Positions 7,870-18,053 are shown, counted from the stretch's first letter. The stretch is 64,000 nucleotides of DNA from Paenisporosarcina antarctica (GCF_004367585.1 NZ_CP038015.1:3478001-3542000); one strand, 5' to 3'. A program made the numbers and translations. Notes: generated by a model from the letters alone, not told the origin.

Positions 7870-8805
7870 TTATGATGAGGAGCCTACTGTTACCCGATTT
7901 CGTCCCTCGTTCTTCGAGTTATATAGAGCGACATCTGCAATTTTCAATAAGTTGGAAAGCTGCATGCCCTTTGCACTTTTGGCTATTCCGATACTGACCG
8001 TCATCTGACCGTATGACCAATCTTTGACTTCGATAGATTTGCGTATTTCCTCAGCAATTTCCTCAGTTTCAGACTGGCTTATCTCAGGCAACACAACAAC
8101 AAACTCTTCGCCGCCAATGCGGGCCACGAATCCGGCATCACCAATCAAACTATCGAGCAAACGAGCAAATTCCTGCAGAACGATATCGCCTGCATGATGG
8201 CCAAACGCATCATTGATTTTTTTAAAAAAATCTATATCAATCAACAATAATGTCAGTGTTCCTTTATCCATCATCCCTGGCAGGAACTCTTCAAGATATC
8301 GGCGATTTTTCAGGTTAGTGAGAACATCCGTGACCGTCAACTCCTGCAGACGGCTGTTCAACACATTTAATTCAGCTTGTTTGAACTCCACCTTATTAAG
8401 CAATAATATAAGCTTTTGATTCGCTTCTTTTGTCGCTTGGCTGATCCTTTCTGCTTCTCTTTTTGCATTTAATAATTCATTTTCGTATTCACTGCGCATT
8501 GGCATCTGCATGAATGCACATTCGAAAAAACCATTGCTTTTTTTTGTGTTCATCAACACTGGAACAGCCCCAGACGGATTCTTCAACTTTAAAACCATTT
8601 CACTGACGGCTCCATGAGTGATAATCGTCGGAATGAAATATGTCTGAAAATAAATTTGGGAGGAAATGGTCAGCAACTCATGCATATAGATGGGTGCATT
8701 TTCAATACCTGCTATTTTCATCATCATCTTATTGATTTCCAAAATCCTCAAATCTTGGTCTATTACCACATACCCGACCGGCGCCAACTCCAGTTGTTCA
8801 TCCAT
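7870..8805 (-). CDS. PAS-GGDEF diguanylate cyclase, partner of the RsbQ-like hydrolase
   Basis: About 311 residues. The N-terminal PAS domain (LAPVGYVVIDQDLRILEINK, residues 5-24 and on to about 110) resembles the RsbP sensor PAS. A coiled-coil helix at about 115-160 leads to a GGDEF domain with LTVTDVLTNLKNRRYLEE, DIDFFKKINDAFGHHAGD and the active-site motif GGEEF. The usual inhibitory RxxD site five residues before GGEEF is absent. It should make c-di-GMP from two GTP. ATG 8805 is preferred because GGTG lies 9 bases upstream. The gene overlaps the hydrolase stop by 8 bases, so translation is probably coupled. Confidence 0.88.
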   Translation of the reverse strand: MDEQLELAPVGYVVIDQDLRILEINKMMMKIAGIENAPIYMHELLTISSQIYFQTYFIPTIITHGAVSEMVLKLKNPSGAVPVLMNTKKSNGFFECAFMQMPMRSEYENELLNAKREAERISQATKEANQKLILLLNKVEFKQAELNVLNSRLQELTVTDVLTNLKNRRYLEEFLPGMMDKGTLTLLLIDIDFFKKINDAFGHHAGDIVLQEFARLLDSLIGDAGFVARIGGEEFVVVLPEISQSETEEIAEEIRKSIEVKDWSYGQMTVSIGIAKSAKGMQLSNLLKIADVALYNSKNEGRNRVTVGSSS

Positions 8806-9616
8806 TTTCACAATCACCTGACTTGGTCAAATACTCTTTTATGACAGCGACGGTTTCTTCAGCATGGCTTATATGGGGATTATGTCCTTTAGCCTTCATC
8901 ACAACAAGCCGGCTCTCTGGAATTTGTGTATGGATATAATGTCCGACTTCATTTGGGACAATGGCATCATATTGTGGTTGCATGATCAGGGTCGGCACCA
9001 ACAGCTCCTTGAGTTCTGCTCGTACATCCGTTTTAAAAGTTACTTCCGCAAATTCTCGTGAGATTTGTGGATCATTAGAACAAAGCAGCTCTTCAAAGTT
9101 ATCTGCCAGTTCGGGCTGATCTTCGTTTAGCATGATAATTGGAGCCAAGTATTTTGCCCATTGTTTATAATTCACTTCCATTAAATCAAGTAATTCATCA
9201 ATATCCGTTTTATCGAAGCCGCCTTGATAACCAGGCTCGTTCATGTAATAAGGCGACGGCGCAATCATAACAAGTTTGCCGAATAATTCCGGACGTTCAA
9301 TCGATGCAAGCATCCCAATCATGCTACTGACCGAATGGCCGACAAAGACGGAAGTCCCCTCCCCGAGAGAATCGCATACATCGATAAGGTCCTGCTTATA
9401 ACCATCCAGGGTACTATACCGATCTTTGGAGTATGCTCCCTTATCACTTTGGCCAGAACCCACATAATCAAATGTGATTACCCGGTACCCATGTTTAAAC
9501 TCTTTTATTACCTTATTCCAAACCAGCTGGTCACAGCCAAACCCATGTCCAAAAATGATTTGTTTTTCTCCATCCCCTGTTATTTGCACATTATTTCTTT
9601 TCATTACATTACCCAT
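8798..9616 (-). CDS. rsbQ: RsbQ-like alpha/beta hydrolase
   Basis: 272 residues from ATG 9616 (GAGGTG six bases upstream; the GTG at 9625 sits inside the ribosome binding site). It begins MGNVMKRNNV and has the RsbQ-like FGHGFGCDQLVW oxyanion loop. The catalytic triad is Ser in GHSVSS (about residue 95), Asp in PQYDAIVP (about 217) and His in KGHNPHIS (about 245), all matching RsbQ spacing. In B. subtilis RsbQ works with the PAS domain of the phosphatase RsbP in energy-stress signalling. Here the downstream partner is a PAS-GGDEF protein, so the same sensor probably controls c-di-GMP. Confidence 0.85.
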   Translation of the reverse strand: MGNVMKRNNVQITGDGEKQIIFGHGFGCDQLVWNKVIKEFKHGYRVITFDYVGSGQSDKGAYSKDRYSTLDGYKQDLIDVCDSLGEGTSVFVGHSVSSMIGMLASIERPELFGKLVMIAPSPYYMNEPGYQGGFDKTDIDELLDLMEVNYKQWAKYLAPIIMLNEDQPELADNFEELLCSNDPQISREFAEVTFKTDVRAELKELLVPTLIMQPQYDAIVPNEVGHYIHTQIPESRLVVMKAKGHNPHISHAEETVAVIKEYLTKSGDCENG

Positions 9617-9839
9617 TTGATCCACCTCGTACCTTTTTCCTATATTTCTTATGAAAAATTCCTAATATATCCATTATACCAAAATTCCCAATTTCTCTAT
9701 AGGTACTATTCGTTCTATTATATATATACTCTCAAATACCTCTTAAGTTTTTTTCATGAGCATGTGCTATTGTAGTCGCTTTGCTCGGTAAAAAGCAGAG
9801 TAAGAACCAAAGTACCTTAGTTGATTCTATGATTTTTCA

Positions 9840-11858
9840 TTAGTAAGTACAATATTTATTTCTGCCACTTTCTTTTGCTTTATACAAGGCCTGATCTGCA
9901 TGTTTAATTAAATCGTCCATTATCACACCATCTTCAGGGTAAAATGCAATTCCAATACTTGAGTTAATATTATGAATAAATTCTCCCACCTGCACCTCTT
10001 GCTGTAAACAGGTTATTATTCTTTCTACGCAATTCAATACATCTTCTCTTTTATTAATTTCGGTTAAAAGAATTGTAAATTCATCGCCACCCTGACGTGC
10101 TAAAATGTCACTCTCGCGGAGTGTAGCGCCGACTTTCCTTGCGAACATTATTAATAATTCATCTCCAATGGAATGTCCAAATTCATCATTTATCCATTTA
10201 AAGTTATCGATATCCATATATAAGAGTGCAAACTTCCTATTATGTCTTTTCGCTTCAGATAATGTTTGTTGCATTTTTTCTTGAAATAATCTTCGGTTTG
10301 GTAATTCTGTCAATTCATCATGGAAGGCAAGAAATTCCAACTTTTCTTGGAGGGCCTTTCTTTCTTCAATATCACGAGAGACAATCAATAAATGTGGTTT
10401 CCCATTTTCTTCATCGATAAAAATGGAAACTTTTGATTCAACCCACACCCAGCCTTTTGTTTTATGTTTAAATCTGAATTCTGTTTCACTCGGCTCTGTA
10501 GAGCGTAACGCTTGGTTAAACTGCTCAATTGCGGTTGGTAAGTCTTCAGAAATGACAATATCCTCCGCTGATTTTCCTTCAATTGATTCTACTGGAAAGC
10601 CTAAAACGGTAATAAATGAGGGTGATGCATATTTAACGATACTATTTTCATCAATTATGGCAACTAAGTCTGTCATATTCTCAGCAATTAATCGGTACTT
10701 TTCTTCACTTCGAACTAAAGCTTCCTCTACCATTTTCCTTTCTGAGATGTCCCTAAATATCATTTGGACAGAGGCTTCACCTTCGTACTCAATACCCGTT
10801 GCTGTTCCTTCAATGATGAACGAAGAACCGTCTGCACGAATCATTTTTTTTTCTACTTTTTCTTTAGGAATGATTGTTTCATTGATAGTGTGCTGAATAT
10901 GGTCACGTGCAATTTTCTTTGAATCACTATGAACAAATTCCAGAATATTTCGACCAAGTAAGCTCTTTGGTTCGCTATAACCCAATACCCGAATTCCACT
11001 TTCATTGATATAACGTATTACACCTTTGCATTGAACATAAATGGGTTCTGGTGATGCGTTTAATAAGGACTTATACCTATCTTTACTTTCTCTTAAATCA
11101 ATTTCTTGCTGTTTACTTCTAGAAATATCTCTGGATATTCCAGAGAATGCATTCACGTTCCCATGTTCATCATATAAAGGGGATATGGTAATACTTGCCA
11201 TAAAAGGTTCTCCATCTTTTCTCATGCAAATTACTTCCAACTCTTTTATAGGAATTCCTTTTTTTAATTTTTCACGCATCTTAAGCATTGCATTCATTCT
11301 TTCTTTTGGGATCGTAGGCATGGGTTTACCTGAAATTTCTTTTAGTTTCCAACCATACAAATCTTCAAATGCCGAATTAACCAATAAGACATTTCCACTC
11401 AAGTCGATTACATCCATGGCATCTACTGATGACTCGTAAATTGAACGTAGTCTTTCGGAAGTCTCATACAATGATATTCTCGTCTTAACCAGGTCAGTTA
11501 CATCTTTTGCCACAATCATCACACCCACTAGTTTCTGATTGTCGTTCACTGGAACATTCTTCACTTGTAAATGAAGAATGTGGCCGTTTTTGTGAGTAAC
11601 ACTTACTTGATAAGTAAAAGATTCTCCTTGCAAAGTTTTGATGAATAAACGCTTAGCAGTCACTTTTGAATTTGAAATTAACATGTTTTGAAAGTTCAAT
11701 TTTTTTAATTCGTTTAATGTATAGCCAAACATAGTAGTACATGTCTTGTTACAATCCAGGACATTCCCGTGTGTATCTAAAAATATAATTGAATCTGGAT
11801 TATTGCTTATCAAAGAATGATACACCTCCAGAGACAACCTGTTGAATAATGTCTCCAT
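9840..11858 (-). CDS. diguanylate cyclase with four PAS domains
   Basis: 672 residues from ATG 11858, chosen because AAAGGAG lies 9 bases before it; the frame stays open upstream to 11975. Four PAS/PAC repeats occupy about residues 15-125, 140-250, 262-380 and 385-500. They are marked by DITERK-like ends (VAKDVTDL, GISRDISRSKQ, IFRDISERK, VSRDIEERK). The GGDEF domain at about 505-672 has FLAFHDELTELPNRR, DIDNFKWINDEFGHSIGD and an intact GGDEF. RESD lies five residues before it, the RxxD product-inhibition site. There is no membrane segment, so it is a cytosolic cyclase with feedback control. Confidence 0.88.
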   Translation of the reverse strand: METLFNRLSLEVYHSLISNNPDSIIFLDTHGNVLDCNKTCTTMFGYTLNELKKLNFQNMLISNSKVTAKRLFIKTLQGESFTYQVSVTHKNGHILHLQVKNVPVNDNQKLVGVMIVAKDVTDLVKTRISLYETSERLRSIYESSVDAMDVIDLSGNVLLVNSAFEDLYGWKLKEISGKPMPTIPKERMNAMLKMREKLKKGIPIKELEVICMRKDGEPFMASITISPLYDEHGNVNAFSGISRDISRSKQQEIDLRESKDRYKSLLNASPEPIYVQCKGVIRYINESGIRVLGYSEPKSLLGRNILEFVHSDSKKIARDHIQHTINETIIPKEKVEKKMIRADGSSFIIEGTATGIEYEGEASVQMIFRDISERKMVEEALVRSEEKYRLIAENMTDLVAIIDENSIVKYASPSFITVLGFPVESIEGKSAEDIVISEDLPTAIEQFNQALRSTEPSETEFRFKHKTKGWVWVESKVSIFIDEENGKPHLLIVSRDIEERKALQEKLEFLAFHDELTELPNRRLFQEKMQQTLSEAKRHNRKFALLYMDIDNFKWINDEFGHSIGDELLIMFARKVGATLRESDILARQGGDEFTILLTEINKREDVLNCVERIITCLQQEVQVGEFIHNINSSIGIAFYPEDGVIMDDLIKHADQALYKAKESGRNKYCTY

Positions 11859-12114
11859 TCGCTTCATCTCCTTTTTAGATGTATAGTAGATTTTTGGGGG
11901 AATTCGATTGATATCCAATTCAAAGAAATTCTGTCCGCATATTCCTTTCGATAAGAGATTGAAAATGAATTTCATTTAGAAAAAACCTTATCAAAAGGAT
12001 TAATCACTGATGTCAGTTGATCATGTAGCTTTATATATAACACCACGATTTAGACAGCATTTTAATGCATATCGATATGAAAACAAAACTCAAAATTATA
12101 GTTGGTTTTCAAAT

Positions 12115-15100
12115 TTATTCAGAATTCTGTTGGGTATATCTCGCTTCTTTACAAATTTTAGAGTCAGGAATTAAGGGTATTTTAATTTCAACTATGGTTC
12201 CTGAATTAATTTTACTCTCAATGAAAATTTCACCTTTATGTTCATGAATAATTTTATAACTACTCATTAATCCAAGTCCAGTTCCCTTTTCTTTGTTGCT
12301 ATAGAAAGGCTCTCCTAGTTTTTTCACACGATCTTCAGTCATCCCGCATCCTTGGTCACTAATAAGAACAATAACCGATTCTTCATCTTTTTTCTCCATT
12401 GAAACTTTAACAACTCCACCATAAGACATGGATTCAATCGCGTTTATTATTATATTTAGAAACACTTGTTTCATTTTGTTTTCATCACAATTCATGAAAA
12501 GATGATCTATTGTTATTTTGGACTCAATGATAATGTTTTTTAGATGAGCTTCGGATTCAATCAAAGTTACCACTTTAGCTAATATCCCCTTTAAATCTGT
12601 CGGTTTATAGAGAGCAGCCTCAGGTTTGGCCAAGGCCAGAAATTCATTAATAATGGATTCAACTTGATTAACATCTTTTAGCATAATATCGCAATATTCT
12701 GCAGCAATTTCACTCTTATCTAGAAGCTGCAAAAATCCTTTAATCGATGTCAAAGGGTTACGAATTTCATGGGCTACCCCTGCGGCTAATTCTCCAGCTA
12801 CGGATAATCTTTCCCATTTTCTCAGATGGTCTTCGGCTTTCTTTTGTTCTGTTATATCTCGAATAACAACAATGAAATGTTCAATCTCACCGTCATCCCC
12901 CAAGACAGGCGTAATTTTTGCTTCTACGTTAATTAATGACTTATTTTTGTGAATGATACGATATTGAACAAGATTTGAAGTTTTCGTTAACATGATTTCA
13001 CTGAAAATATTCTCAATTAAGGGCAAATCATCTGGATAGATGTATAAAAACCCTGACAAACCATTTAATTGATCTATTGAATATCCACTTACAATTTCAC
13101 ATGATGGAGAAGTGTAAAGGACTATACCGTTCTTATCCACAACGGTGATGATATCGCTCGTATTTTCAGCAATTAACCGGTAGTTTATTTCACTATACCT
13201 AAGGGCTTCTTCCACACGTTTACGTTCTGTAATGTCAACGCAGGAGGCAATAACTTCCACCACTTTCCCCATTCTGAAAACCGGGCGTAAAGTGGCCAGA
13301 TAAACAATGCCGCTTTCATGCCCTTCATAGGAAACATTCTCTTCGCCTTGCCACGCTCTTCGATAGAACGCTTCATTTTTCACAGCTTTTTCCAAAGGAA
13401 ATATCTCTGCAAGTTCTTTTCCAACGACTTTCTCAGGAGATAATCCCATCCGATAGATCAATTCCCCATCACACATTGTATGAATTAATTTCCCATCTTT
13501 TAATTTGTATTTAAGCGTCATACCGTCCTGTTGACGAATCGTTTTCTGCAATTCTTGTTTCGTTATTTCTAATTCTCTTTCCAACCATAAACGATGGCTG
13601 AATTCGATGGTTAATCCAAATCTGCTGATGATGTTTTGCAAGTCAAGGAATTGTACCTCTATTTTTTCTGCTGGTATAGGCTTACTCAATAAATAACCTT
13701 GTACTGCATCGCATAGATTTTGTTGGAGAAAGTCCAGATGTTCTTTCGTCTCAACACCTTCAGCAATTACTTGTATATTCAAGTGATGAGCCATCGAAAT
13801 GATTGTTTTGACAATCGTGGCATTGCTTTGGTCAAGATGGCAATCTCGAATAAATGACTGATCAATTTTTAAGGAATCAATCGGGAATTTATTCAAGTAT
13901 GACAAAGAACTATAGCCCGTTCCAAAGTCATCCATACTAATTTTCACACCTACTTTTTTCAGTGCCTGCAAAATACTGATCGTTCGGTCTACATCCATGG
14001 TCATACTTTCAGTAATTTCAAGATCTAGGTATTTCGCATCCAATTTCGTTTCAGCTAGTATTCGCTCCACAACTTCCACTAGATTCGTTTGAGCAAACTG
14101 ACGAGCGGAAAGGTTGACCGAAACTACGATTGGTGGGAAACCAGCCATTTGCCACGCTTTATTTTGAGTGCAAGCCGTTTTCAATACCCACTCCCCAATC
14201 GGAATAATGAGCCCTATTTCTTCTGCAAGCGGAATGAAGTGAAACGGTGAAACTAACCCCCTTTTTGGGTGATTCCATCGAATTAATGCTTCATTGCCAA
14301 TGTACTCTCCCGTACTTAAATGAAATTGTGGTTGGTAATGAAGGGTGAGTTCGTCAAGTTCGATTGCCCTGTACAGTTCCATTTCAAGCTCTAAACTTTC
14401 TCGTGATTTCCCATCCAAATCCGGCGTGTAAAAGTGATAACTATTATTGCCGTGTTTTTTTGCATAATGTAGTGCAGAATTGGCCATGTCTAATAATGTT
14501 TCAGTAGTATTACTATCATTAGGATACATGCTTATTCCTATACTAGGATTGACATACACGTCATGGTGAATGTTTTTCAAGGGTTGAGCTATGACATCTA
14601 AAATTGTTTTTGCTATTTGTGTCGTGCGTTCATGATCTGTATCAGGTAAAAGAATGACGAATTTATCTTCCTGCCATCGAGTCAGAAGATTCTCGTCTCC
14701 TAGCAACTGCTTGATTCGTTCACTTGCCAACAGTACAAGGGAATTTCCAGTTTCCTGACCGACAGTATCTTTAATCGTTTTCAGTCGATCCAATTCAAGT
14801 AATAAGACAGCCGCCTCTTTGTGGTCTTGTACTAATTCTACTAACCTTTCAGTCAAAAAATTACTATTAGGCAATCCGGTCAAGTAATCGTAATAGGACA
14901 TGTATTGAATAGTCTCTTCCGCTTTTTTACGATCTGTAATATCGACAATGGTCCCAATCACTGCATTTTCCCCTCGATATCTTGCTGTAGATCCGTGGAC
15001 TTCCAAATACGCCATTGTTCCATCTTTTTTTATGGCCCGATATTCGTATCGAATCGATTGTATGCTCTTGTTCATTCTATTTGAAATATTTTTGGTTACA

Positions 15101-16404
15101 ATTGGAATATCTTCTTCATAAACATAATCTTTAAGCTGAAGTACGGATAGTTCTTCCTGGCTATAACCAAGGATTTCCTCCAAGCGCGGATTGGAATAGA
15201 CGATTTTTTCATCCTGCATAATATATACACCCATTATGGATTGTTCTACTAAACTTCGATATTTCGATTCAGCTTCAATAAGCGCCTCTTTTGCCTGTTT
15301 GGATTCTGTTATGTCATTGAAGATACCAAAGACGCCCACTACTTTTCCCTCAACAATAACAGGGATATTTTTCACTCTAAAATCCATTTGATAGCCATCT
15401 TTATGTAGAACTGATGTGTCAGAAGTTGTTACAGTACCTGCTGCTGCTAAGCTGAATTGTTGGATGCTAAGTTCCTGATCTTCTGGAATAACGAATGAAA
15501 TGAAATTTTCATGAAACAATTCTTCAAACGAGTAGCCAAAAATTTCATTTACCGATTTATTATAGTCTTCGAAATGACCTTTCAAATCAAATAGTACTAT
15601 TGCCTCCGAATTATCTTTGAATAGCGACTTATAGTATTGTTCATTGACTTTTAACCGAGCCGTTTGATTCGAGAATTTAACGCTCAGATACGAACTTATG
15701 ATGACCAATATGACCATAAAAATTGATCCTATACCGATGAACGTTGCTAATTGGCTGGCATTTATCGTTTGAAAATCAGTGCTTACCGGATTTAAATGGT
15801 AAGTAAATTCAGTGCCAAACATCGCAGTGTAATGCATCACCGATATAGACAGCCCCACAAGAATGCCACTGAATAACTTGGTATGCATAGATAGGATTGT
15901 TTCTTTTATGCGGATATCGTAGATGACTTTATAAAAAATGACAGATGGAATAAATGCAATAAGAACTGATAGTAGAAGTATTAACGGGTTATAAGTAATG
16001 GCGGCATTCATATGGATAGATTTCATCCCAATGTAATGCATGCCGACAAGGCTGGCAGACATTAGTAAACAACCAAAAACAAAATTATTTTTACTCACCT
16101 TATCTTGGGAAACAATCAACAAAGTAATGAATGATGAAAAAACGGTAATAGCAAAAGAAATACTTAAAGTCATGATGTTGTAATTAATCGTGGTGGGCAT
16201 ATACGCAAGCATTCCAATAAAATGCAAGGCCCAAATTCCTCCACCCATTGTTAAAGAACCCACAATTAACCACAATCCCCTTTTACGTTTGCTTACATGA
16301 AACATTCGAGCACTAACATCGAATACCGTAAATGAGGTAAGCAGGATAACGATAACGGATAACAAAACAAGTAAAATATAATCTCCAGCTATTGTGTGTT
16401 CCAT
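12115..16404 (-). CDS. MHYT-PAS-GGDEF(degenerate)-EAL-PAS-histidine kinase fusion
   Basis: 1429 residues. Residues 1-235 form a seven-helix MHYT sensor with HFIGM, MHYIGM and MHYTAM motifs. Two PAS domains follow at about 258-375 and 383-497. The GGDEF domain (500-660) has QEDKF in place of GGDEF and should be inactive. The EAL domain (675-915) looks intact: NEALIRW, ITESM, DDFGTGYSSL, KIDQSFI, AEGVE and VQGYLLSKP. Two more PAS domains lie at about 970-1070 and 1075-1190. A HisKA domain has VAHEIRNPLTSIKGF (phospho-acceptor His near 1213), and the HATPase has NAIESM, DQGCGM and GTGLGLM. It should both degrade c-di-GMP and phosphorylate a response regulator. The HEIRNPLTSIKGF type resembles KinA-like sporulation kinases. 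ATG 16404 follows AAAGGTAGG. Confidence 0.88.
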   Translation of the reverse strand: MEHTIAGDYILLVLLSVIVILLTSFTVFDVSARMFHVSKRKRGLWLIVGSLTMGGGIWALHFIGMLAYMPTTINYNIMTLSISFAITVFSSFITLLIVSQDKVSKNNFVFGCLLMSASLVGMHYIGMKSIHMNAAITYNPLILLLSVLIAFIPSVIFYKVIYDIRIKETILSMHTKLFSGILVGLSISVMHYTAMFGTEFTYHLNPVSTDFQTINASQLATFIGIGSIFMVILVIISSYLSVKFSNQTARLKVNEQYYKSLFKDNSEAIVLFDLKGHFEDYNKSVNEIFGYSFEELFHENFISFVIPEDQELSIQQFSLAAAGTVTTSDTSVLHKDGYQMDFRVKNIPVIVEGKVVGVFGIFNDITESKQAKEALIEAESKYRSLVEQSIMGVYIMQDEKIVYSNPRLEEILGYSQEELSVLQLKDYVYEEDIPIVTKNISNRMNKSIQSIRYEYRAIKKDGTMAYLEVHGSTARYRGENAVIGTIVDITDRKKAEETIQYMSYYDYLTGLPNSNFLTERLVELVQDHKEAAVLLLELDRLKTIKDTVGQETGNSLVLLASERIKQLLGDENLLTRWQEDKFVILLPDTDHERTTQIAKTILDVIAQPLKNIHHDVYVNPSIGISMYPNDSNTTETLLDMANSALHYAKKHGNNSYHFYTPDLDGKSRESLELEMELYRAIELDELTLHYQPQFHLSTGEYIGNEALIRWNHPKRGLVSPFHFIPLAEEIGLIIPIGEWVLKTACTQNKAWQMAGFPPIVVSVNLSARQFAQTNLVEVVERILAETKLDAKYLDLEITESMTMDVDRTISILQALKKVGVKISMDDFGTGYSSLSYLNKFPIDSLKIDQSFIRDCHLDQSNATIVKTIISMAHHLNIQVIAEGVETKEHLDFLQQNLCDAVQGYLLSKPIPAEKIEVQFLDLQNIISRFGLTIEFSHRLWLERELEITKQELQKTIRQQDGMTLKYKLKDGKLIHTMCDGELIYRMGLSPEKVVGKELAEIFPLEKAVKNEAFYRRAWQGEENVSYEGHESGIVYLATLRPVFRMGKVVEVIASCVDITERKRVEEALRYSEINYRLIAENTSDIITVVDKNGIVLYTSPSCEIVSGYSIDQLNGLSGFLYIYPDDLPLIENIFSEIMLTKTSNLVQYRIIHKNKSLINVEAKITPVLGDDGEIEHFIVVIRDITEQKKAEDHLRKWERLSVAGELAAGVAHEIRNPLTSIKGFLQLLDKSEIAAEYCDIMLKDVNQVESIINEFLALAKPEAALYKPTDLKGILAKVVTLIESEAHLKNIIIESKITIDHLFMNCDENKMKQVFLNIIINAIESMSYGGVVKVSMEKKDEESVIVLISDQGCGMTEDRVKKLGEPFYSNKEKGTGLGLMSSYKIIHEHKGEIFIESKINSGTIVEIKIPLIPDSKICKEARYTQQNSE

Positions 16405-16545
16405 AAAGTCGCCTACCTTTCTTTAATCAATAATTTGCTACTTAGTTTATTAAATGATACGAATAATTCAATTTCTGCTTATTTCTTTTCATTACTCGAA
16501 TGCCCTTTTGCATTTCCTGTTTGATAGTAATCCCTCATACTAAAC

Positions 16546-16581
16546 TTTTTTCACTTTAAGTGAACTACAAGTGAAAAAAAT
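16546..16581 (-). terminator. terminator of the XRE gene
   Basis: TTTTTTCACTT (16546-16556) and AAGTGAAAAAA (16569-16579) form an 11-base stem. On the minus strand it follows the XRE stop at 16590 by about 10 bases. Confidence 0.6.
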
Positions 16582-16589
16582 ATAAATGA

Positions 16590-16949
16590 TTATCCGTTAT
16601 TTATCTGTACATTTTTTGTTTTGCTGGTTTCTTGAGTCTTAGTAACTATTAATTCAACAACCTGTTGAACAATTACTAATTCCTTTTCATTTAAAAGAAT
16701 TCCATCCCAATAAAGATGTTTCTTATGAAGTGAGTTAACAGGGTCCGGAATATCCGTTAGACCAAGAATGAAATCCGTTGAAACTTGAAAAAGCTGAGCT
16801 AAAGCTATCAATTTATTGACGGGAGGATTTCTATGTCCTCCTTCGTAACCTGCATAAGACGATTTGGCAAGTCCGATTTTGATGGCAACTTCTTGCATAG
16901 TGAACCTTCGTTCTAAGCGAAGGTTTTTAAGGCGTCCTCCAAATGTCAT
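16590..16949 (-). CDS. XRE-type transcriptional regulator
   Basis: 119 residues. The helix-turn-helix covers residues 5-60 (GRLKNLRLERRFTMQEVAIK, then SSYAGYEGGHRNPPVNKLI and FILGLTD), the common phage/plasmid-type repressor fold. A C-terminal tail of about 55 residues contains ILLNEKELVIVQQVVELIV, a likely oligomerisation helix. ATG 16949 is preferred over the in-frame TTG 16955 because AGAGGG is 8 bases upstream. The gene lies 20 bases downstream of the GAF gene on the same strand, suggesting one transcript. Confidence 0.8.
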   Translation of the reverse strand: MTFGGRLKNLRLERRFTMQEVAIKIGLAKSSYAGYEGGHRNPPVNKLIALAQLFQVSTDFILGLTDIPDPVNSLHKKHLYWDGILLNEKELVIVQQVVELIVTKTQETSKTKNVQINNG

Positions 16950-16969
16950 TCTCAATTCCCTCTTTCTAC

Positions 16970-17665
16970 TTATATGCCCAATCCAGTATGACCAATTTGG
17001 GTGTGCTCATGAAGACGATCAGAAATACTTTGAATTTCATCACGGTACATATATATTTTTTCTTGAATCATAGCCACTTCATCGTATGTGAATATGTGGT
17101 TAGGTTTATAAGAGTAGTTGGCGAACGTTCCAGCCAGTCGTCCAGTACTAGTATAGAATGGAATTGAAGTACAAGACTTGAGGCCTACTTTAAGGGGGTA
17201 ACCCTTAAAGTTTGACCATAAAGGGCTCGTTTCAATATCCGTTTGGACGACTTTATCTTCAAAAACTGCCTTTCCACATGAGCAACAATTTTCATTGAAA
17301 AGACCCTGTTCATTAATTATTTTAAAGAAGTCAAAAAAGTCTGCTGGGGTACTTGGACAAGCTCCATGATAGATAGAATTTCGTTCACTATCATAGAACA
17401 AGATAGAAACATAAATACCATCTAATACTTGTTCCAATTCCAAACACATACGTCCTAGGTTCATTTTAATATCTAAGAACTCGGATTCACTTTTAGAGAT
17501 TAACCCATTAGCTAAAGCATTTTTTAAGTGGACCTTTAAATCTGTTGCTTTATTGCACAAAAGAGGGTTAATTACTTTTAATTGAGCTTTTATGCTTTTC
17601 TTTAAGTTATATTCACGTAGATTTTCAACAATATGTTGATAATTTGAGTTATTTTTTAATATCAT
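16970..17665 (-). CDS. GAF-domain protein without visible output domain
   Basis: About 231 residues from ATG 17665 (AAAGGGGTGGG upstream). After 70 helical residues a GAF domain runs from about 75 to 215: YVSILFYDSERNSIYHGACP, then a cysteine-rich NENCCSCGKAVF, VVQTDIETSPLW and CTSIPFYTSTGRLAGTF. This GAF type is usually fused to GGDEF or kinase domains; none is present. It may sense a small ligand or redox state and act through the adjoining XRE regulator; that link is inferred only from gene order. A 50-base copy of part of this gene lies at 19209-19259. Confidence 0.75.
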   Translation of the reverse strand: MILKNNSNYQHIVENLREYNLKKSIKAQLKVINPLLCNKATDLKVHLKNALANGLISKSESEFLDIKMNLGRMCLELEQVLDGIYVSILFYDSERNSIYHGACPSTPADFFDFFKIINEQGLFNENCCSCGKAVFEDKVVQTDIETSPLWSNFKGYPLKVGLKSCTSIPFYTSTGRLAGTFANYSYKPNHIFTYDEVAMIQEKIYMYRDEIQSISDRLHEHTQIGHTGLGI

Positions 17666-17699
17666 ACAAAACCCACCCCTTTCAAAAAACATATATTAT

Positions 17700-18023
17700 T
17701 ATTTATTTTAATAGTTTCTATCACTTGTTTTAAATCTATTAAGACTAATGTAACCTATAGCGCATAATTTAAATACAGGATTAATGCCCAAAAATGTCTA
17801 GTAAATAATACATTTATACCACTAAACTATTCTTTACTAGTATTTTTGAACTACTTTTAAATATAAAACATCGTGTTACAGCCGAGGGAAGAGGAAGTTA
17901 TCATTGAGTTTCAATGTCATTTACTCTGATTAGAACAAAGTAACAGTACTATGATTAATAATCCTTTCGTTTTTTATAGATTCAACATATAGATCATTGA
18001 TATTTTTTCAATCCAGTAATGTT
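17700..18023. other. AT-rich intergenic region, start of gene graveyard
   Basis: No gene was found. The region leads into a block of gene fragments from 18.0 to 21.0 kb. Confidence 0.35.
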
Positions 18024-18053
18024 GTGTTCAGAAAAACACGAGTTTTGTTACAT
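18024..18053 (-). repeat. 30-base repeat motif, copy C
   Basis: On the minus strand this begins ATGTAACAAAACTCGT and continues to TTTCTGAACAC. It matches copies at 24064 and 35068 (both plus strand) across the core, with a two-base difference in the middle. Confidence 0.6.

Noticed and set aside
7538-7997. Plus-strand frames downstream of the resolvase
   Set aside because: They lack ribosome binding sites, are cysteine/phenylalanine-rich, and the second overlaps the GGDEF gene in antisense.
12065-12247. Plus-strand 60-residue frame
   Set aside because: It lies opposite the histidine kinase gene end and has no ribosome binding site.
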